DNA of 64,000 nucleotides from Geotalea sp. SG265 (GCF_022808985.1 NZ_JAKZFT010000012.1:58241-122240), one strand, 5' to 3'. Counted from the first letter of the stretch, positions 1 to 9,878 are shown. Notes: a model not told the origin generated them from the sequence alone. A program made the numbers and translations.

Positions 1-902
1 TGCAGCAGGACGTCCACGTGGTCCAGTGCCTTGCCCACCCAGGTATGGGGGAAGCCGTCGCTCTCCCGGTCGAGCCACCGGCTGAAATGGGGGAAGAGGG
101 CGGCAAAAATACCGCTTTGCCGCAGAAGCTGGTAAGTCCGCTCAGCCGCTCCCAGCAGGAGCAATTTGAGAACTTCTTCGTAGAGTCGCGGGGGAGAGGC
201 CTTGGTGACCGTGGCACCCAGTTCGAGAATGGTGTGCCAGGTGGTGCCTTCGATGCTGAAGCCGAGCATGGCGGCAAAGCGCACGGCTCGGATCATCCTT
301 ACAGGGTCTTCGACGAAGCGTACTGCCGGGTCGCCGATGGTTCTGATCACCCCCCGCTGCAGATCCTCCAGCCCTCCCACATAATCGATGAGGGAAAAAT
401 CGCTGATATTATAGGCCAGGGCATTGACGGTGAAATCTCTCCTGACGGCATCTTCCTCAGGGGTGCCGAAGATGTTGTCCCGCAGGACCATGCCGTCCTC
501 ACTTTTCAGCAGGCGCGGCACATCGCTGGTCGAAGTGCGTCCCTCCGGCTGGTCCATGGACAGCGATTCATCGGCAGGCATATCATCAAGCCGTGCAGAA
601 CGGAACGTGGCCACTTCGACAATCTCGTCGTGGAAATGCAGGTGGGCGAGCCGAAAACGCCTGCCGATCAGGCGGCAGTTGCGGAACATTTTCTTGATTT
701 GCACTGGTGTTGCATTGGTGACAATATCGAAATCCTTCGGTTCCCTTCCCAGCAATAGGTCGCGCACTCCTCCTCCGACAAGGTAGGCAGTAAAGCCGTT
801 GTCTTTGAGGCGGTAGAGGACTCTGACAGCGTTGGGACTAAGGGAACGGCGAGAAATGGTGTGGTCTGCACGGGGAATTATCAGCGGCTTGAGTGGTTCC
901 AT
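1..902 (-). CDS. pcnB: Poly(A) polymerase / tRNA nucleotidyltransferase family protein, C-terminus cut by window edge
   Basis: Read on the minus strand from ATG at 902, the frame stays open to base 1 (about 300 codons), so the C-terminus lies outside the window. The class II nucleotidyltransferase head is clear: LVGGGVRDLLLG followed by KDFDIVTNATP (the DxD metal-binding pair) near residues 42-62, then RRDFTVNALAYN and RFVEDPVRMIRAVRFAA of the head/neck. The Arg-rich N-terminus (PRADHTISR) and the early helical body resemble PcnB, which adds 3' poly(A) tails to RNA for decay, more than a CCA-adding enzyme. The missing C-terminus prevents a firm choice between the two. It is divergent from the ygbA-like gene. 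Confidence 0.85.
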   Translation of the reverse strand, partial: MEPLKPLIIPRADHTISRRSLSPNAVRVLYRLKDNGFTAYLVGGGVRDLLLGREPKDFDIVTNATPVQIKKMFRNCRLIGRRFRLAHLHFHDEIVEVATFRSARLDDMPADESLSMDQPEGRTSTSDVPRLLKSEDGMVLRDNIFGTPEEDAVRRDFTVNALAYNISDFSLIDYVGGLEDLQRGVIRTIGDPAVRFVEDPVRMIRAVRFAAMLGFSIEGTTWHTILELGATVTKASPPRLYEEVLKLLLLGAAERTYQLLRQSGIFAALFPHFSRWLDRESDGFPHTWVGKALDHVDVLL

Positions 903-962
903 ATGGCTAGTACCCTACCACATCTGGCCGAGAAAGGCAAAGCGCCAGGAAAAGGTGATTAT

Positions 963-1005
963 TTGACTTTGGTCATATGCTGTCCACACCTGCAGCCGGT
1001 ATGAT
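963..1005 (+). promoter_or_regulatory. CRP/FNR-type operator with -10 box upstream of ygbA-like gene
   Basis: TTGAC-TTTG-GTCAT (963-976) is a near-perfect inverted repeat of the CRP/FNR superfamily type. A TATGAT hexamer at 1000-1005 places the predicted start of transcription at about 1012, so the operator is centred near -42, the class II activator position. The downstream genes are nitrosative-stress types, so an NO-responsive member (DNR/HcpR-like) is the likely ligand; that last step is inference. Confidence 0.55.
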
Positions 1006-1012
1006 GGGGGCC

Positions 1013-1375
1013 ATGAAACAGTTCACGGAAAAGCAGAAGAAGGACCTGAAGGTTCTGGTAACATTCGTCGATATTTACTGCCGTGCCAGGCACGGCGAAA
1101 AGAGGAATGGACCGGGTCTCACCCCATTACCGGCGGAACCCGGCCTGATTTTTAAAAAGGATATTCATCTTTGCGGCGAGTGTGCCTCCCTTGTTGCCCA
1201 TGCGCTGGACAAGCGGCGCCGATGCCCGCTCGACCCGAAACCATCCTGCAAGAAGTGCCCGATCCATTGCTACAGCAAGGAATACCGGGCCAGAATCAGG
1301 GAAGTCATGGCCTTTTCCGGCAGGCGGATGATCATGCGCGGCAGGCTCGACCTGTTGTGGCACTACCTATTCTAG
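1013..1375 (+). CDS. YgbA-like (nitrous oxide-stimulated promoter family) Cys-rich protein
   Basis: A small protein of 120 aa with the conserved pattern of the YgbA_NO family: IYCRARHG, then LCGECASLVAHALDKRRRCPLDPKPSCKKCPIHCY, then REVMAFSGRRMIMR. The many paired cysteines suggest bound metal or an Fe-S cluster. Members of the family are typically induced by nitric oxide or N2O, but their biochemical role is unknown. ATG at 1013 is preferred: an ATG at 977 lies immediately after the operator and upstream of the predicted transcription start. ATG 1001 is a further alternative. The ferredoxin-like gene follows after 11 bp, so the two are probably co-transcribed. Confidence 0.75.
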   Translation: MKQFTEKQKKDLKVLVTFVDIYCRARHGEKRNGPGLTPLPAEPGLIFKKDIHLCGECASLVAHALDKRRRCPLDPKPSCKKCPIHCYSKEYRARIREVMAFSGRRMIMRGRLDLLWHYLF

Positions 1376-1386
1376 AAGGAGACAGA

Positions 1387-2118
1387 ATGATCAGAAAAAT
1401 TGTACAGATAGACCGTGAGAAATGCAACGGCTGCGGACTCTGTGTCCCTGCCTGTGCCGAAGGGGCGATACGGATTATCGACGGCAAGGCTGTCCTGTCG
1501 GCGGACAATCTTTGCGACGGGCTGGGTGCCTGCCTGGGTGACTGCCCCCAGCATGCCATAGCCATCATCGAACGAGAGGCGGAGGAATTCGATGAGGCCG
1601 CAGTGGAAAAACACCTGAAGAAGGCTGTGGAAAAGCAGGCAATTGCCCAGACCCATGGCGGTCATCACGGGGGCTGCCCAGGCTCACGCGCCATGTCATT
1701 TGCCCCTTCCCCTGCAAAGGGCTCCGGCGATACCGTGGAACGTGCACCCAGCCAGCTTCGCCAGTGGCCGGTACAGCTGAACCTGGTCCCGACGACGGCC
1801 CCATATTTTCAGGATGCGGACCTCCTTATCACTGCGGATTGCGTCCCCTTCGCCTACGCAGAGTATCACCGGGATTTTCTAGCCGGCAAAGCCGTGGTGG
1901 TGGGCTGTCCGAAGCTGGACGACAACCAGCATTACCGGGACAAGCTTACCGAGCTCTTCACCATGTCCGCAATCCGGTCCATTACGGTATTGCGCATGGA
2001 GGTTCCCTGTTGCGGCGGCATCGTCATGGCGGCCCGCCAGGCTTTGGCAGCCTCGGGCAAGGACATTCCTTTCAAAGAGGTTACCATCGGCATTCGCGGG
2101 CAGGTGTTGGAGCCTTAA
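1387..2118 (+). CDS. 4Fe-4S ferredoxin-type protein with C-terminal Cys domain
   Basis: A 243-aa protein starting at ATG 1387 behind AAGGAG. Residues 1-65 hold two cluster-binding segments: CNGCGLCVPAC (ferredoxin type) and the divergent CDGLGACLGDCP. A Gly/His-rich linker (THGGHHGGCPG) follows, then a C-terminal domain with VVGCPKLDD and VPCCGG motifs. Proteins of this build occur in anaerobes beside hybrid-cluster-protein or NO-response genes and are thought to transfer electrons. Here it follows the ygbA-like gene under the same operator, which supports a nitrosative-stress redox role. The electron partner is not in the window. Confidence 0.8.
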   Translation: MIRKIVQIDREKCNGCGLCVPACAEGAIRIIDGKAVLSADNLCDGLGACLGDCPQHAIAIIEREAEEFDEAAVEKHLKKAVEKQAIAQTHGGHHGGCPGSRAMSFAPSPAKGSGDTVERAPSQLRQWPVQLNLVPTTAPYFQDADLLITADCVPFAYAEYHRDFLAGKAVVVGCPKLDDNQHYRDKLTELFTMSAIRSITVLRMEVPCCGGIVMAARQALAASGKDIPFKEVTIGIRGQVLEP

Positions 2119-2145
2119 TCGGGAATTAGACATTGGGGTGATGGG

Positions 2146-2176
2146 GCCGGGCCTAAGTTTAGGCTCGGCTTTTTTT
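2146..2176 (+). terminator. Rho-independent terminator after ferredoxin gene
   Basis: GCCGGGCCTAA and TTAGGCTCGGC form an 11-bp stem (one G-U pair), followed directly by seven T residues (2170-2176). It closes the ygbA-ferredoxin operon. Confidence 0.8.
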
Positions 2177-2236
2177 CTAAGAAAACCAGTAGGTTTGCTA
2201 AAAGGATAAAAAGGATTGTTTTTGTCTTTTTTTGCA

Positions 2237-2265
2237 TTGACAACGGGGGGCGGCGCTGGTATTTT
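2237..2265 (+). promoter_or_regulatory. Sigma-70 type promoter for peroxiredoxin gene
   Basis: TTGACA (2237-2242), a 17-bp spacer, and TATTTT (2260-2265). Predicted transcription start is about 2272, giving a leader of roughly 35 nt before ATG 2307. Confidence 0.65.
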
Positions 2266-2306
2266 TCAGACAGATTCAATTGATTGCCATACAAAAGGAG
2301 AAAACC

Positions 2307-2903
2307 ATGAGCATTTGCACGCTGGTTACCCAGGATGCCCCTGACTTTACCGCTGAGGCAGTTATGCCCGACAACACCTTTGCCGAAATCAAGCTGTCGG
2401 CCTATCACGGCAAGTATGTCATTCTCTTTTTCTACCCGCTCGATTTCACTTTTGTCTGCCCCTCGGAAATACTTGCCTTTAATAAGCGGTTACCTGACTT
2501 CAAGGGGAAAAACTGCGAGGTGATCGGCGTATCGGTCGATTCCAAGTACACCCACCTGGCTTGGAAAAATACACCTCTGGAGAATGGAGGGATCGGTAAA
2601 ATTCAATACCCTCTGGTTCAGGATCTGAACAAGTCCATCGCCCGGTCCTACGGAATCCTCTTCAACGATTCGGTTGCCCTGCGCGGTCTGTTTCTCATCG
2701 ATCCTAACGGTAAGGTGCGCCACGCGGTGATCAACGATTTGCCTCTGGGGCGCAGCGTCAACGAGGCCCTGCGTATGGTCGGTGCTTTGCAGTTTGTGGA
2801 AACCCACGGTGATGAGGTGTGCCCAGCCAACTGGCAGGAAGGAGATGAAGCAATGACGGCATCGAGCGAAGGGGTTGCTGCATACCTGGCAAAGCATGGC
2901 TGA
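2307..2903 (+). CDS. 2-Cys peroxiredoxin (AhpC/TSA family)
   Basis: A 198-aa thiol peroxidase that reduces H2O2, organic hydroperoxides or peroxynitrite. The peroxidatic site is [13 protein letters not shown] with Cys51; the resolving cysteine is in GDEVCPANW near the C-terminus; [13 protein letters not shown] and the C-terminal helix are standard for the typical 2-Cys class. ATG 2307 follows AAAGGAG with normal spacing. It is a single-gene unit with its own promoter. The peroxidatic residue is an ordinary Cys codon, unlike the selenocysteine peroxiredoxins known in some Geobacter relatives. No dedicated AhpF-like reductase is adjacent, so it probably relies on thioredoxin. Confidence 0.93.
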   Translation: MSICTLVTQDAPDFTAEAVMPDNTFAEIKLSAYHGKYVILFFYPLDFTFVCPSEILAFNKRLPDFKGKNCEVIGVSVDSKYTHLAWKNTPLENGGIGKIQYPLVQDLNKSIARSYGILFNDSVALRGLFLIDPNGKVRHAVINDLPLGRSVNEALRMVGALQFVETHGDEVCPANWQEGDEAMTASSEGVAAYLAKHG

Positions 2904-2930
2904 GAAGGCGGATATGGGCACCACAACCGC

Positions 2931-2955
2931 GGCGCGGAAATCTATTTTCCGCGCC
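2931..2955 (+). terminator. Inverted repeat, probable terminator after peroxiredoxin gene
   Basis: GGCGCGGAAA pairs with TTTCCGCGCC across a short loop just after the stop codon. The downstream tract is only weakly T-rich, so efficiency is uncertain. Confidence 0.5.
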
Positions 2956-3055
2956 GTTCTGCATTCTGCCTGGAAATGCTGACCTTGCCAGTGGGGGGTA
3001 TTTATGTTAAAAGGATAAAATCTGCAAGCATAATGATGGGAAAAGGAGCATCGCC

Positions 3056-3460
3056 ATGCGTATCGTTGTTGCAGGTTTACCGCTTTTACTGCTCTTTGTT
3101 TTCACTGTACCTTCCTTCGCCCAGGAGGCGCAGCAACCCGAAGCCATCGCCGAAAAAATGTCCTTCAAGCTGGTGCGAGGACTCACCAATGTGGTGACCG
3201 GGGTGGTGGAGATCCCGAAACAGTCCTACCTGACCGTACGTGATCGGGGGAAGATCGGCTATGTGGTGGGACCGATCAAAGGGGGGGCGATGGCCTTGTA
3301 TCGGACACTGCTGGGTGCGGTGGAGACCGTATTTTTCATGGTGCCACAGCCGGGATATTACGACCCGATGGTAAATCCTGAATATGTCTGGCAAGGTTGG
3401 GAAAAACGGCCGGAACTGGTTGTCATCAAAGAGACCGAACCTGTGGAAGAGGGAGAATGA
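3056..3460 (+). CDS. TIGR04073-like exported small protein (copy 1)
   Basis: A 134-aa protein with a clear signal peptide (residues 1-22, ending SFAQ). The body carries KLVRGLTNVVTGVVEIPKQSYLTVRD, then VVGPIKGGAMALYRTLLGAVETVFFMVPQPGYYDPMVNPEYVW. This pattern (RG-N-G-E, GP-KG, PGYYDP-PEYVW) matches my recollection of the exosortase-associated TIGR04073 family; the molecular function is unknown. The next gene is a paralogue overlapping by 4 nt (ATGA), so they are translationally coupled. No exosortase or PEP-CTERM gene is visible nearby. Confidence 0.7.
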   Translation: MRIVVAGLPLLLLFVFTVPSFAQEAQQPEAIAEKMSFKLVRGLTNVVTGVVEIPKQSYLTVRDRGKIGYVVGPIKGGAMALYRTLLGAVETVFFMVPQPGYYDPMVNPEYVWQGWEKRPELVVIKETEPVEEGE

Positions 3461-3843
3461 GCATGCCACAAAGGGGAAGCTTCCTTATTGCAGCGACGGT
3501 TTTGATCTGGCTCCTTGCGGTAACTGCCCCTCCGGCCGGAGCCGATGATTACCGGACGGTTGAGAATGCCGGCCCCCAGGAAGTGGTTGATGCCATGGCA
3601 AGCAAGGCCGCGCGCGGCTTGGCCAATACGGCGACAGGATGGGGCGAGTTTCCCAAGCAGATCTATTTGACTGCCAAGGACGACGGCATTGCCAAGGGGC
3701 TGCTTGTCGGTCCGCTTAAGGGCGTGGGAATGACACTGGTGAGAACGGCATCGGGCCTTCTGGAGACGGTTACTTTTTTTATTCCGTATCCTGGCTTTTA
3801 CGACCCGTACTTCGACCCGGCTTACGTCTGGCAGAAGGAGTAG
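3457..3843 (+). CDS. TIGR04073-like exported small protein (copy 2)
   Basis: A 128-aa paralogue of the preceding gene starting at ATG 3457 inside its stop codon. The signal peptide covers about residues 1-30 (ending PAGADD). It shares ARGLANTATGWGEFPKQIYLTAKDDG, LLVGPLKGVGMTLVRTASGLLETVTFFIPYPGFYDPYFDPAYVW with copy 1. Predicted to be periplasmic or membrane-associated through the hydrophobic segment around residues 90-110. It probably arose by tandem duplication, and the two products may act as a heteromeric pair; both points are inference. Confidence 0.7.
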   Translation: MSMPQRGSFLIAATVLIWLLAVTAPPAGADDYRTVENAGPQEVVDAMASKAARGLANTATGWGEFPKQIYLTAKDDGIAKGLLVGPLKGVGMTLVRTASGLLETVTFFIPYPGFYDPYFDPAYVWQKE

Positions 3844-3896
3844 CCAGGCCGAAGGGACCGGCGGGCTCAACAGTCAACGCTGCATTCAGTAATAAA

Positions 3897-3926
3897 AAAA
3901 GCCGCATCCCGAAGGATGCGGCTTTT
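3897..3926. terminator. Bidirectional terminator between convergent genes
   Basis: GCCGCATCC - CGAA - GGATGCGGC with an A-run before and a T-run after, so it works on both strands. It serves the TIGR04073-like pair (plus) and the Ala/Lys-rich gene (minus). Confidence 0.9.
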
Positions 3927-3945
3927 CAATTTCCTTAAAGGGAAA

Positions 3946-4191
3946 TTACTTTGCAGCAGGAGCAGCAGGAGCAGCCGCAGGTGCTTCTTCTTTCTTCTCA
4001 GCAGCTTTCTTAGCAGCTTTTTTCTTCTTAGCAGCTTTCTTCTTAGCAGGTTTTTTAACTTCTTTCACTTCGCCAGCAGCAGGAGCGGCAGCAGCAGGAG
4101 CTTCGGTTTTTGCAGGCTCAGCAGCGAAAACAACGCCAGCGAAAGCAACGGCAACGAGTGCAGCAACAACAGAGGACAGAACTTTTTTCAT
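3946..4191 (-). CDS. Ala/Lys-rich exported protein of low complexity
   Basis: An 81-aa product. Residues 1-23 form a signal peptide (MKKVLSSVVAALVAVAFAGVVFAAE). The mature part is almost wholly Ala, Lys, Pro and Glu, with KKPAKKKAAKKKKAAKKAAEKK flanked by Ala/Pro tracts. ATG 4191 follows AAGGAG; an upstream ATG at 4242 would add residues before the signal peptide and is rejected. The Lys-rich core resembles histone H1-like or polyanion-binding tails, but here it is exported. No function can be given. A sigma-54-like element lies upstream. Confidence 0.75.
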   Translation of the reverse strand: MKKVLSSVVAALVAVAFAGVVFAAEPAKTEAPAAAAPAAGEVKEVKKPAKKKAAKKKKAAKKAAEKKEEAPAAAPAAPAAK

Positions 4192-4230
4192 GGTGATTCT
4201 CCTTTGAAGATATAAGATGTTTTTACCTAT

Positions 4231-4247
4231 AGCAGGGAGCATGCCAA
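4231..4247 (-). promoter_or_regulatory. Sigma-54-like promoter element
   Basis: On the minus strand TTGGCATGCTCCCTGCT carries GG and GC dinucleotides separated by exactly 10 nt, the hallmark of -24/-12 promoters (consensus TGGCAC-N5-TTGC), about 40 nt upstream of the Ala/Lys-rich start codon. Two positions deviate from consensus. Confidence 0.45.
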
Positions 4248-4391
4248 ATTTTTCAGCTGGTCTAACCTGTTGAAAACACAGTGGCTTGTTGCATTTGCCT
4301 TCAGGGGTGGCAAAATGTTAACCCGAAATAGTCAGAAGTATGCCTTATTTGGGGTATGTGGTGCGGTTAATCTGTCCTCTCTGGATATCCC

Positions 4392-4421
4392 TTGCAAGGT
4401 ATTGAATAAATTTGATATTAT
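4392..4421 (+). promoter_or_regulatory. Putative sigma-70 promoter for radical SAM gene
   Basis: TTGCAA (4392-4397), an 18-bp spacer, TATTAT (4416-4421). The predicted leader then contains a hairpin (4428-4456) ending just before the first possible start codon. Confidence 0.4.
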
Positions 4422-4479
4422 GCGTGCCGGTCGTGGCGGCAAGCTTCCGCCATGACCATTTATGTTTATGAGGCAAGAC

Positions 4480-6990
4480 ATGGACAAATGCTTGCCTGGA
4501 GGATTTTTGCAGAGAGATTTCTTGCTTTCGGTTGAAAAACCTGCCCGTTACATGGGTGGTGAAATGGGGGCCGTTACCCGACCCGACGCAGAGGTCAGGT
4601 TCGTCCTTGCTTTTCCGGATGTCTATGAAGTGGGAATGAGCCATCTGGGGCTGCGCATTCTTTACAATATCCTCAATGGGGAGCCGTGGGTAGCTGCTGA
4701 GCGGGTTTATGCACCCTGGCCCGATATGGAGGAGCATCTCAGGTCCGACGACATTCCCCTTGCTACCCTCGAGACGGCGACCCCCCTTTGCAACACGGAC
4801 ATCATCGGTTTTACCCTGCAGTACGAACTTTCCTACAGTAATATCCTCAACATGCTTGAGTTGGCAGGCATTCCCCTGCTTGCTTCCGCACGGGGGGCAA
4901 AATTTCCCCTGATCCTCGGTGGCGGGCCCTGCGCCTGCAACCCCGAGCCACTGGCCGACTTTTTTGACGCTTTTCTCCTTGGAGACGGAGAGGATGCTGT
5001 TCTTGAGATCGCAGCAACGTACCGCCAATGGAAGCATGGCGGTGGCACCAAGGATGAGCTGCTCCATCGGCTGTCGCTGATCGATGGCGTCTATATTCCC
5101 TCCTTTTTTTCGGTTTCCCATGCCCCGGATGGGCGTGTGGCAACCATCACCTCTCTGAAGCCAGGCTATGAGAGGGTGCGGAGGCGAATTGCTCCCGATC
5201 TCAATGCCCTGCCCTCTCCCACTGTTCCGGTAGTGCCTTTCCTGAAGACGGTGCACGACCGGGTCAGCATGGAAATCGCCCGGGGCTGTACCCGGGGGTG
5301 CCGTTTCTGTCAGGCCGGCTACATCTATCGCCCCTTGCGGGAGCGGACTCCGGCCCAGGTCATGGAAAAAATCGAAGAGACCCTGCGCAACACGGGTTAC
5401 GACGAAATATCGCTCCTTGCCCTTTCCGCCGGCGATTACAGCTGTCTTACTCCATTGCTCCAGGGGCTGATGCACCGTTACGCCGAGGAGCGGATTGCCG
5501 TTTCGCTGCCATCACTCCGGGTGGGAAGCCTGACGCCGGAGATGGTGGCAGAGATCAACAAGGTGCGAAAGACCGGGTTCACCCTTGCACCGGAAGCGGG
5601 AAGCGACAGGCTGCGCCAGGTGATCAACAAGGGAATCACCGAGGCCGATCTGCTGGAGACCGCATCGCAGGTCTATGGCGCCGGCTGGCGGCTGATCAAG
5701 CTCTACTTCATGATCGGCCTGCCGACGGAGACCATGGAGGATGTCTTGAGGATCGCCGAACTGGCCCGGCAAGTGAAATTCCAGGGTAAGCGCTCCGGCA
5801 ACGGCGGCGAGGTCAATGTGGCCGTCAGCAGCTTCGTTCCCAAGGCAAATACCCCCTTCCAGTGGGAGCCCCAGATCAGCTACGAAGAGATCCTGGATAA
5901 GCAGCAGTTCCTGCGCCAGGAGTTGAAGAAGCGCAAGCTCAACCTCAAGTGGCACGATGCTCCGTTGACGGTCATGGAAGGGGTCTTTGCCCGGGGGGAC
6001 CGGCGACTGGGGAAGGTCCTGCTGGAGGCACGGCGCCTTGGTTGCCGTTTCGACGGCTGGGGGGAACACTTCAGTTTTGCCCGCTGGCAGCAAGCATTTG
6101 CCGCTGCAGGGATCGATCCCCTTTTCTATCATCGCAGGCGGGAACTGGATGAGATACTCCCATGGGACCACCTGGACAGCGGCGTCAGCAGGAAATTTCT
6201 GCTGGCCGAGCGAGAGAAGGCGCTGGGTGGCATCTATACCCCCGACTGCCGTCATGGCGCGTGTTCCGGCTGCGGAGTCTGCGACTTTGAGGAGATCCGC
6301 ATGCGCCTTAACGATCCAACGTCCGCCGTCGCCGCCGGAGAGGGAGCGAGGCCGATCGAGACCGCCGATGTGGAACGAATCAGGCTTCGCTTTCAGAAGG
6401 TGGGCCGGATGCGGTTTCTCAGCCATCTGGAGATGCTCAATCTTTTCATCAGGGCGGTGGGAAGGGCGCGTATCCCGATCCGCTATTCCCAAGGTTTCCA
6501 TCCCCACCCGAAATTTTCCTTTGCCACGGCCCTTTCGGTGGGGGTCGAATCGTGGGCTGAATATATGGACATGGAAGTGGATGCGGGCTTTGGCGCTGAG
6601 CGGCTCATGGAAGCATTGAACCAGGTCCTGCCGGAAGGGGTGCGGGTCATGGAATCGCAGCTCATCCCGTTGAAGAGTGATTCCCTATCGGTTATCATTA
6701 CAGGGACCCGCTACCGGGTCCGCTTTCCTGCCGGCGCCGTCCATAGGCTTCCGCAGCTGACGGACCGCTTCCTTGCCCTGGATTCCTTTCCCCATCGCCG
6801 GGAAAAAAAGGGCAAGCTGGTGGAGTTCGACCTGCGGCACGAGTTGATAAACCTCTCGGCAACGACGGACGAAGTGGTCATGGATATCCGTCGCGGTAAG
6901 CCCATGGAATATGTGGCCGCCATAACCGGTCAGTTGCCGGAACAGCTTAACCGGGCAACCATAGAAAAGCTTGAGGTGCTGTTCACCTGA
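4480..6990 (+). CDS. B12-binding-type radical SAM protein fused to DUF2344 domain (TIGR03960/TIGR03936 type)
   Basis: A protein of 836 aa. Residues about 1-220 form a cobalamin-binding-like N-domain (PDVYEVGMSHLGLRILYNILN). The radical SAM core has CTRGCRFCQAGYIYRP with Cys270, Cys274 and Cys277 holding the 4Fe-4S cluster. A Cys-rich segment (HGACSGCGVCDF) links to the C-terminal DUF2344 domain, which begins IRLRFQKVGRMRFLSHLEMLNLFIRA and contains RIPIRYSQGFHPHPKFSF. The two parts are separate genes in many bacteria; the fusion is common in this lineage and sits directly before rng. The substrate is not established. ATG 4480 has GAGG about 8 nt upstream; ATGs at 4462 and 4468 are alternatives. 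Confidence 0.9.
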   Translation: MDKCLPGGFLQRDFLLSVEKPARYMGGEMGAVTRPDAEVRFVLAFPDVYEVGMSHLGLRILYNILNGEPWVAAERVYAPWPDMEEHLRSDDIPLATLETATPLCNTDIIGFTLQYELSYSNILNMLELAGIPLLASARGAKFPLILGGGPCACNPEPLADFFDAFLLGDGEDAVLEIAATYRQWKHGGGTKDELLHRLSLIDGVYIPSFFSVSHAPDGRVATITSLKPGYERVRRRIAPDLNALPSPTVPVVPFLKTVHDRVSMEIARGCTRGCRFCQAGYIYRPLRERTPAQVMEKIEETLRNTGYDEISLLALSAGDYSCLTPLLQGLMHRYAEERIAVSLPSLRVGSLTPEMVAEINKVRKTGFTLAPEAGSDRLRQVINKGITEADLLETASQVYGAGWRLIKLYFMIGLPTETMEDVLRIAELARQVKFQGKRSGNGGEVNVAVSSFVPKANTPFQWEPQISYEEILDKQQFLRQELKKRKLNLKWHDAPLTVMEGVFARGDRRLGKVLLEARRLGCRFDGWGEHFSFARWQQAFAAAGIDPLFYHRRRELDEILPWDHLDSGVSRKFLLAEREKALGGIYTPDCRHGACSGCGVCDFEEIRMRLNDPTSAVAAGEGARPIETADVERIRLRFQKVGRMRFLSHLEMLNLFIRAVGRARIPIRYSQGFHPHPKFSFATALSVGVESWAEYMDMEVDAGFGAERLMEALNQVLPEGVRVMESQLIPLKSDSLSVIITGTRYRVRFPAGAVHRLPQLTDRFLALDSFPHRREKKGKLVEFDLRHELINLSATTDEVVMDIRRGKPMEYVAAITGQLPEQLNRATIEKLEVLFT

Positions 6991-7068
6991 TCGTTTCCTT
7001 GATGAACGAAATTACTTTTCAACTTTTATATAAATAGGTCCTTAAATTCAAAAGTAAACGAGGTTATC

Positions 7069-8580
<1,512 letters not shown>

Positions 8581-8693
8581 GAAGCGCCGCTTTTTGCCAA
8601 TATCTTCGTTGCCCGTCAGGGTTCCTTGTGCGACGTGGCGCCTTGATCTTGACTAAAAATCGACGCTTCCGGAAAACCTAAGAAGGATAAAAA

Positions 8694-9878
8694 ATGATTG
8701 GAACACCTTTAAAAAAATCGGCAACAAAAATCATGATGCTCGGGTCGGGGGAGCTGGGCAAGGAAGTGGTCATCGAGGCCCAGCGGCTGGGGGTGGAAGT
8801 GATCGCCGTGGACCGCTATGCCGATGCACCGGCCATGCAGGTGGCTCATCGCAGCCACGTCATCAACATGCTAGACCGGGACGAACTGGCCCGGGTCATT
8901 CGCCAGGAACGCCCTCATTTCATAGTTCCTGAGATCGAGGCAATTAATACTCCTTTTCTGCTGGAGTTGGAGAAGGAAGGATTTACGGTCATTCCCACCG
9001 CCCGTGCGGCCAACCTGACCATGAACCGGGAGGGGATCAGGAGACTCGCAGCCGAAGAGCTGCGGCTGCCGACGGCCCAGTACCTCTTTGCCTCGTCTAT
9101 GGATGAATTCAGCGCCTGCGTGGAAAAAATCGGCCTTCCATGCGTGGTGAAGCCGATCATGAGCTCCTCCGGTAAAGGACAGAGCGTGGTGCGGGATGCG
9201 GTCGAACTGGAGAAGGCCTGGACCTATGCCATTGAAGGGGCGCGGGGAGCTTCGGACAAGGTCATTGTCGAGGAATTCATCCCCTTTGATTACGAGATCA
9301 CGCTCTTGACGGTGCGTTACAACGGCGGCACCCGCTTTTGCCCACCCATCGGCCATGTGCAGATCAAGGGGGACTACCACGAGTCGTGGCAGCCCATGCC
9401 CATGACTCCCCAGGTGTTGGCAGAGGCGGAGCGTCAGGCCAAGGCGGTCACCGATGCCCTTGGAGGGTACGGCATCTTCGGTGTCGAACTCTTCATCAAG
9501 GGGGACCGGGTCTGGTTCAGCGAGGTTTCGCCCCGTCCCCACGATACGGGCATGGTAACCATGGTCTCCCAGAACATGTCCGAGTTCGAGCTGCACGTGC
9601 GGGCCATTCTCGGCCTGCCGGTGCCGGAGATCGTCAATCTTGCCCCGGCAGCGTCCCATGTTATCCTGGCTGAAGATGCGGCAGCGGAGGTGGCCTTCGA
9701 TGGGCTCTCCGAAGCGCTGTCGGTACCGGAGACGAAGATCCGTCTCTTCGGCAAGCCGGACACCCGCCCCGGACGTCGCATGGGGGTTGCTCTCTCCCTT
9801 GGTGCGGATACCGATGAGGCGCGCAGCCATGCGGAAGAGGCTGCCCATGCGGTAAAGATAGTGATTGTAACCGGCTGA
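8694..9878 (+). CDS. purT: Formate-dependent phosphoribosylglycinamide formyltransferase (GAR transformylase 2)
   Basis: A 394-aa ATP-grasp enzyme that makes formyl-GAR from GAR, formate and ATP in purine synthesis. Diagnostic segments are [46 protein letters not shown] at the N-terminus, the ATP-grasp loop [29 protein letters not shown], and the C-terminal [28 protein letters not shown]. Length matches the family. AAGAAGGA precedes ATG 8694. Its position between rng and rplU is not a functional grouping. Use of formate rather than 10-formyl-THF suits an anaerobe with an active formate pool. Confidence 0.96.
   Translation: MIGTPLKKSATKIMMLGSGELGKEVVIEAQRLGVEVIAVDRYADAPAMQVAHRSHVINMLDRDELARVIRQERPHFIVPEIEAINTPFLLELEKEGFTVIPTARAANLTMNREGIRRLAAEELRLPTAQYLFASSMDEFSACVEKIGLPCVVKPIMSSSGKGQSVVRDAVELEKAWTYAIEGARGASDKVIVEEFIPFDYEITLLTVRYNGGTRFCPPIGHVQIKGDYHESWQPMPMTPQVLAEAERQAKAVTDALGGYGIFGVELFIKGDRVWFSEVSPRPHDTGMVTMVSQNMSEFELHVRAILGLPVPEIVNLAPAASHVILAEDAAAEVAFDGLSEALSVPETKIRLFGKPDTRPGRRMGVALSLGADTDEARSHAEEAAHAVKIVIVTG

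Noticed and set aside
18..758. 246-codon plus-strand ORF
   Set aside because: It is the antisense of pcnB, whose minus-strand translation carries the complete nucleotidyltransferase motifs.
4480..6990. Two separate genes (radical SAM and DUF2344)
   Set aside because: The frame is continuous with no internal stop or restart between the domains, so it is a genuine fusion.
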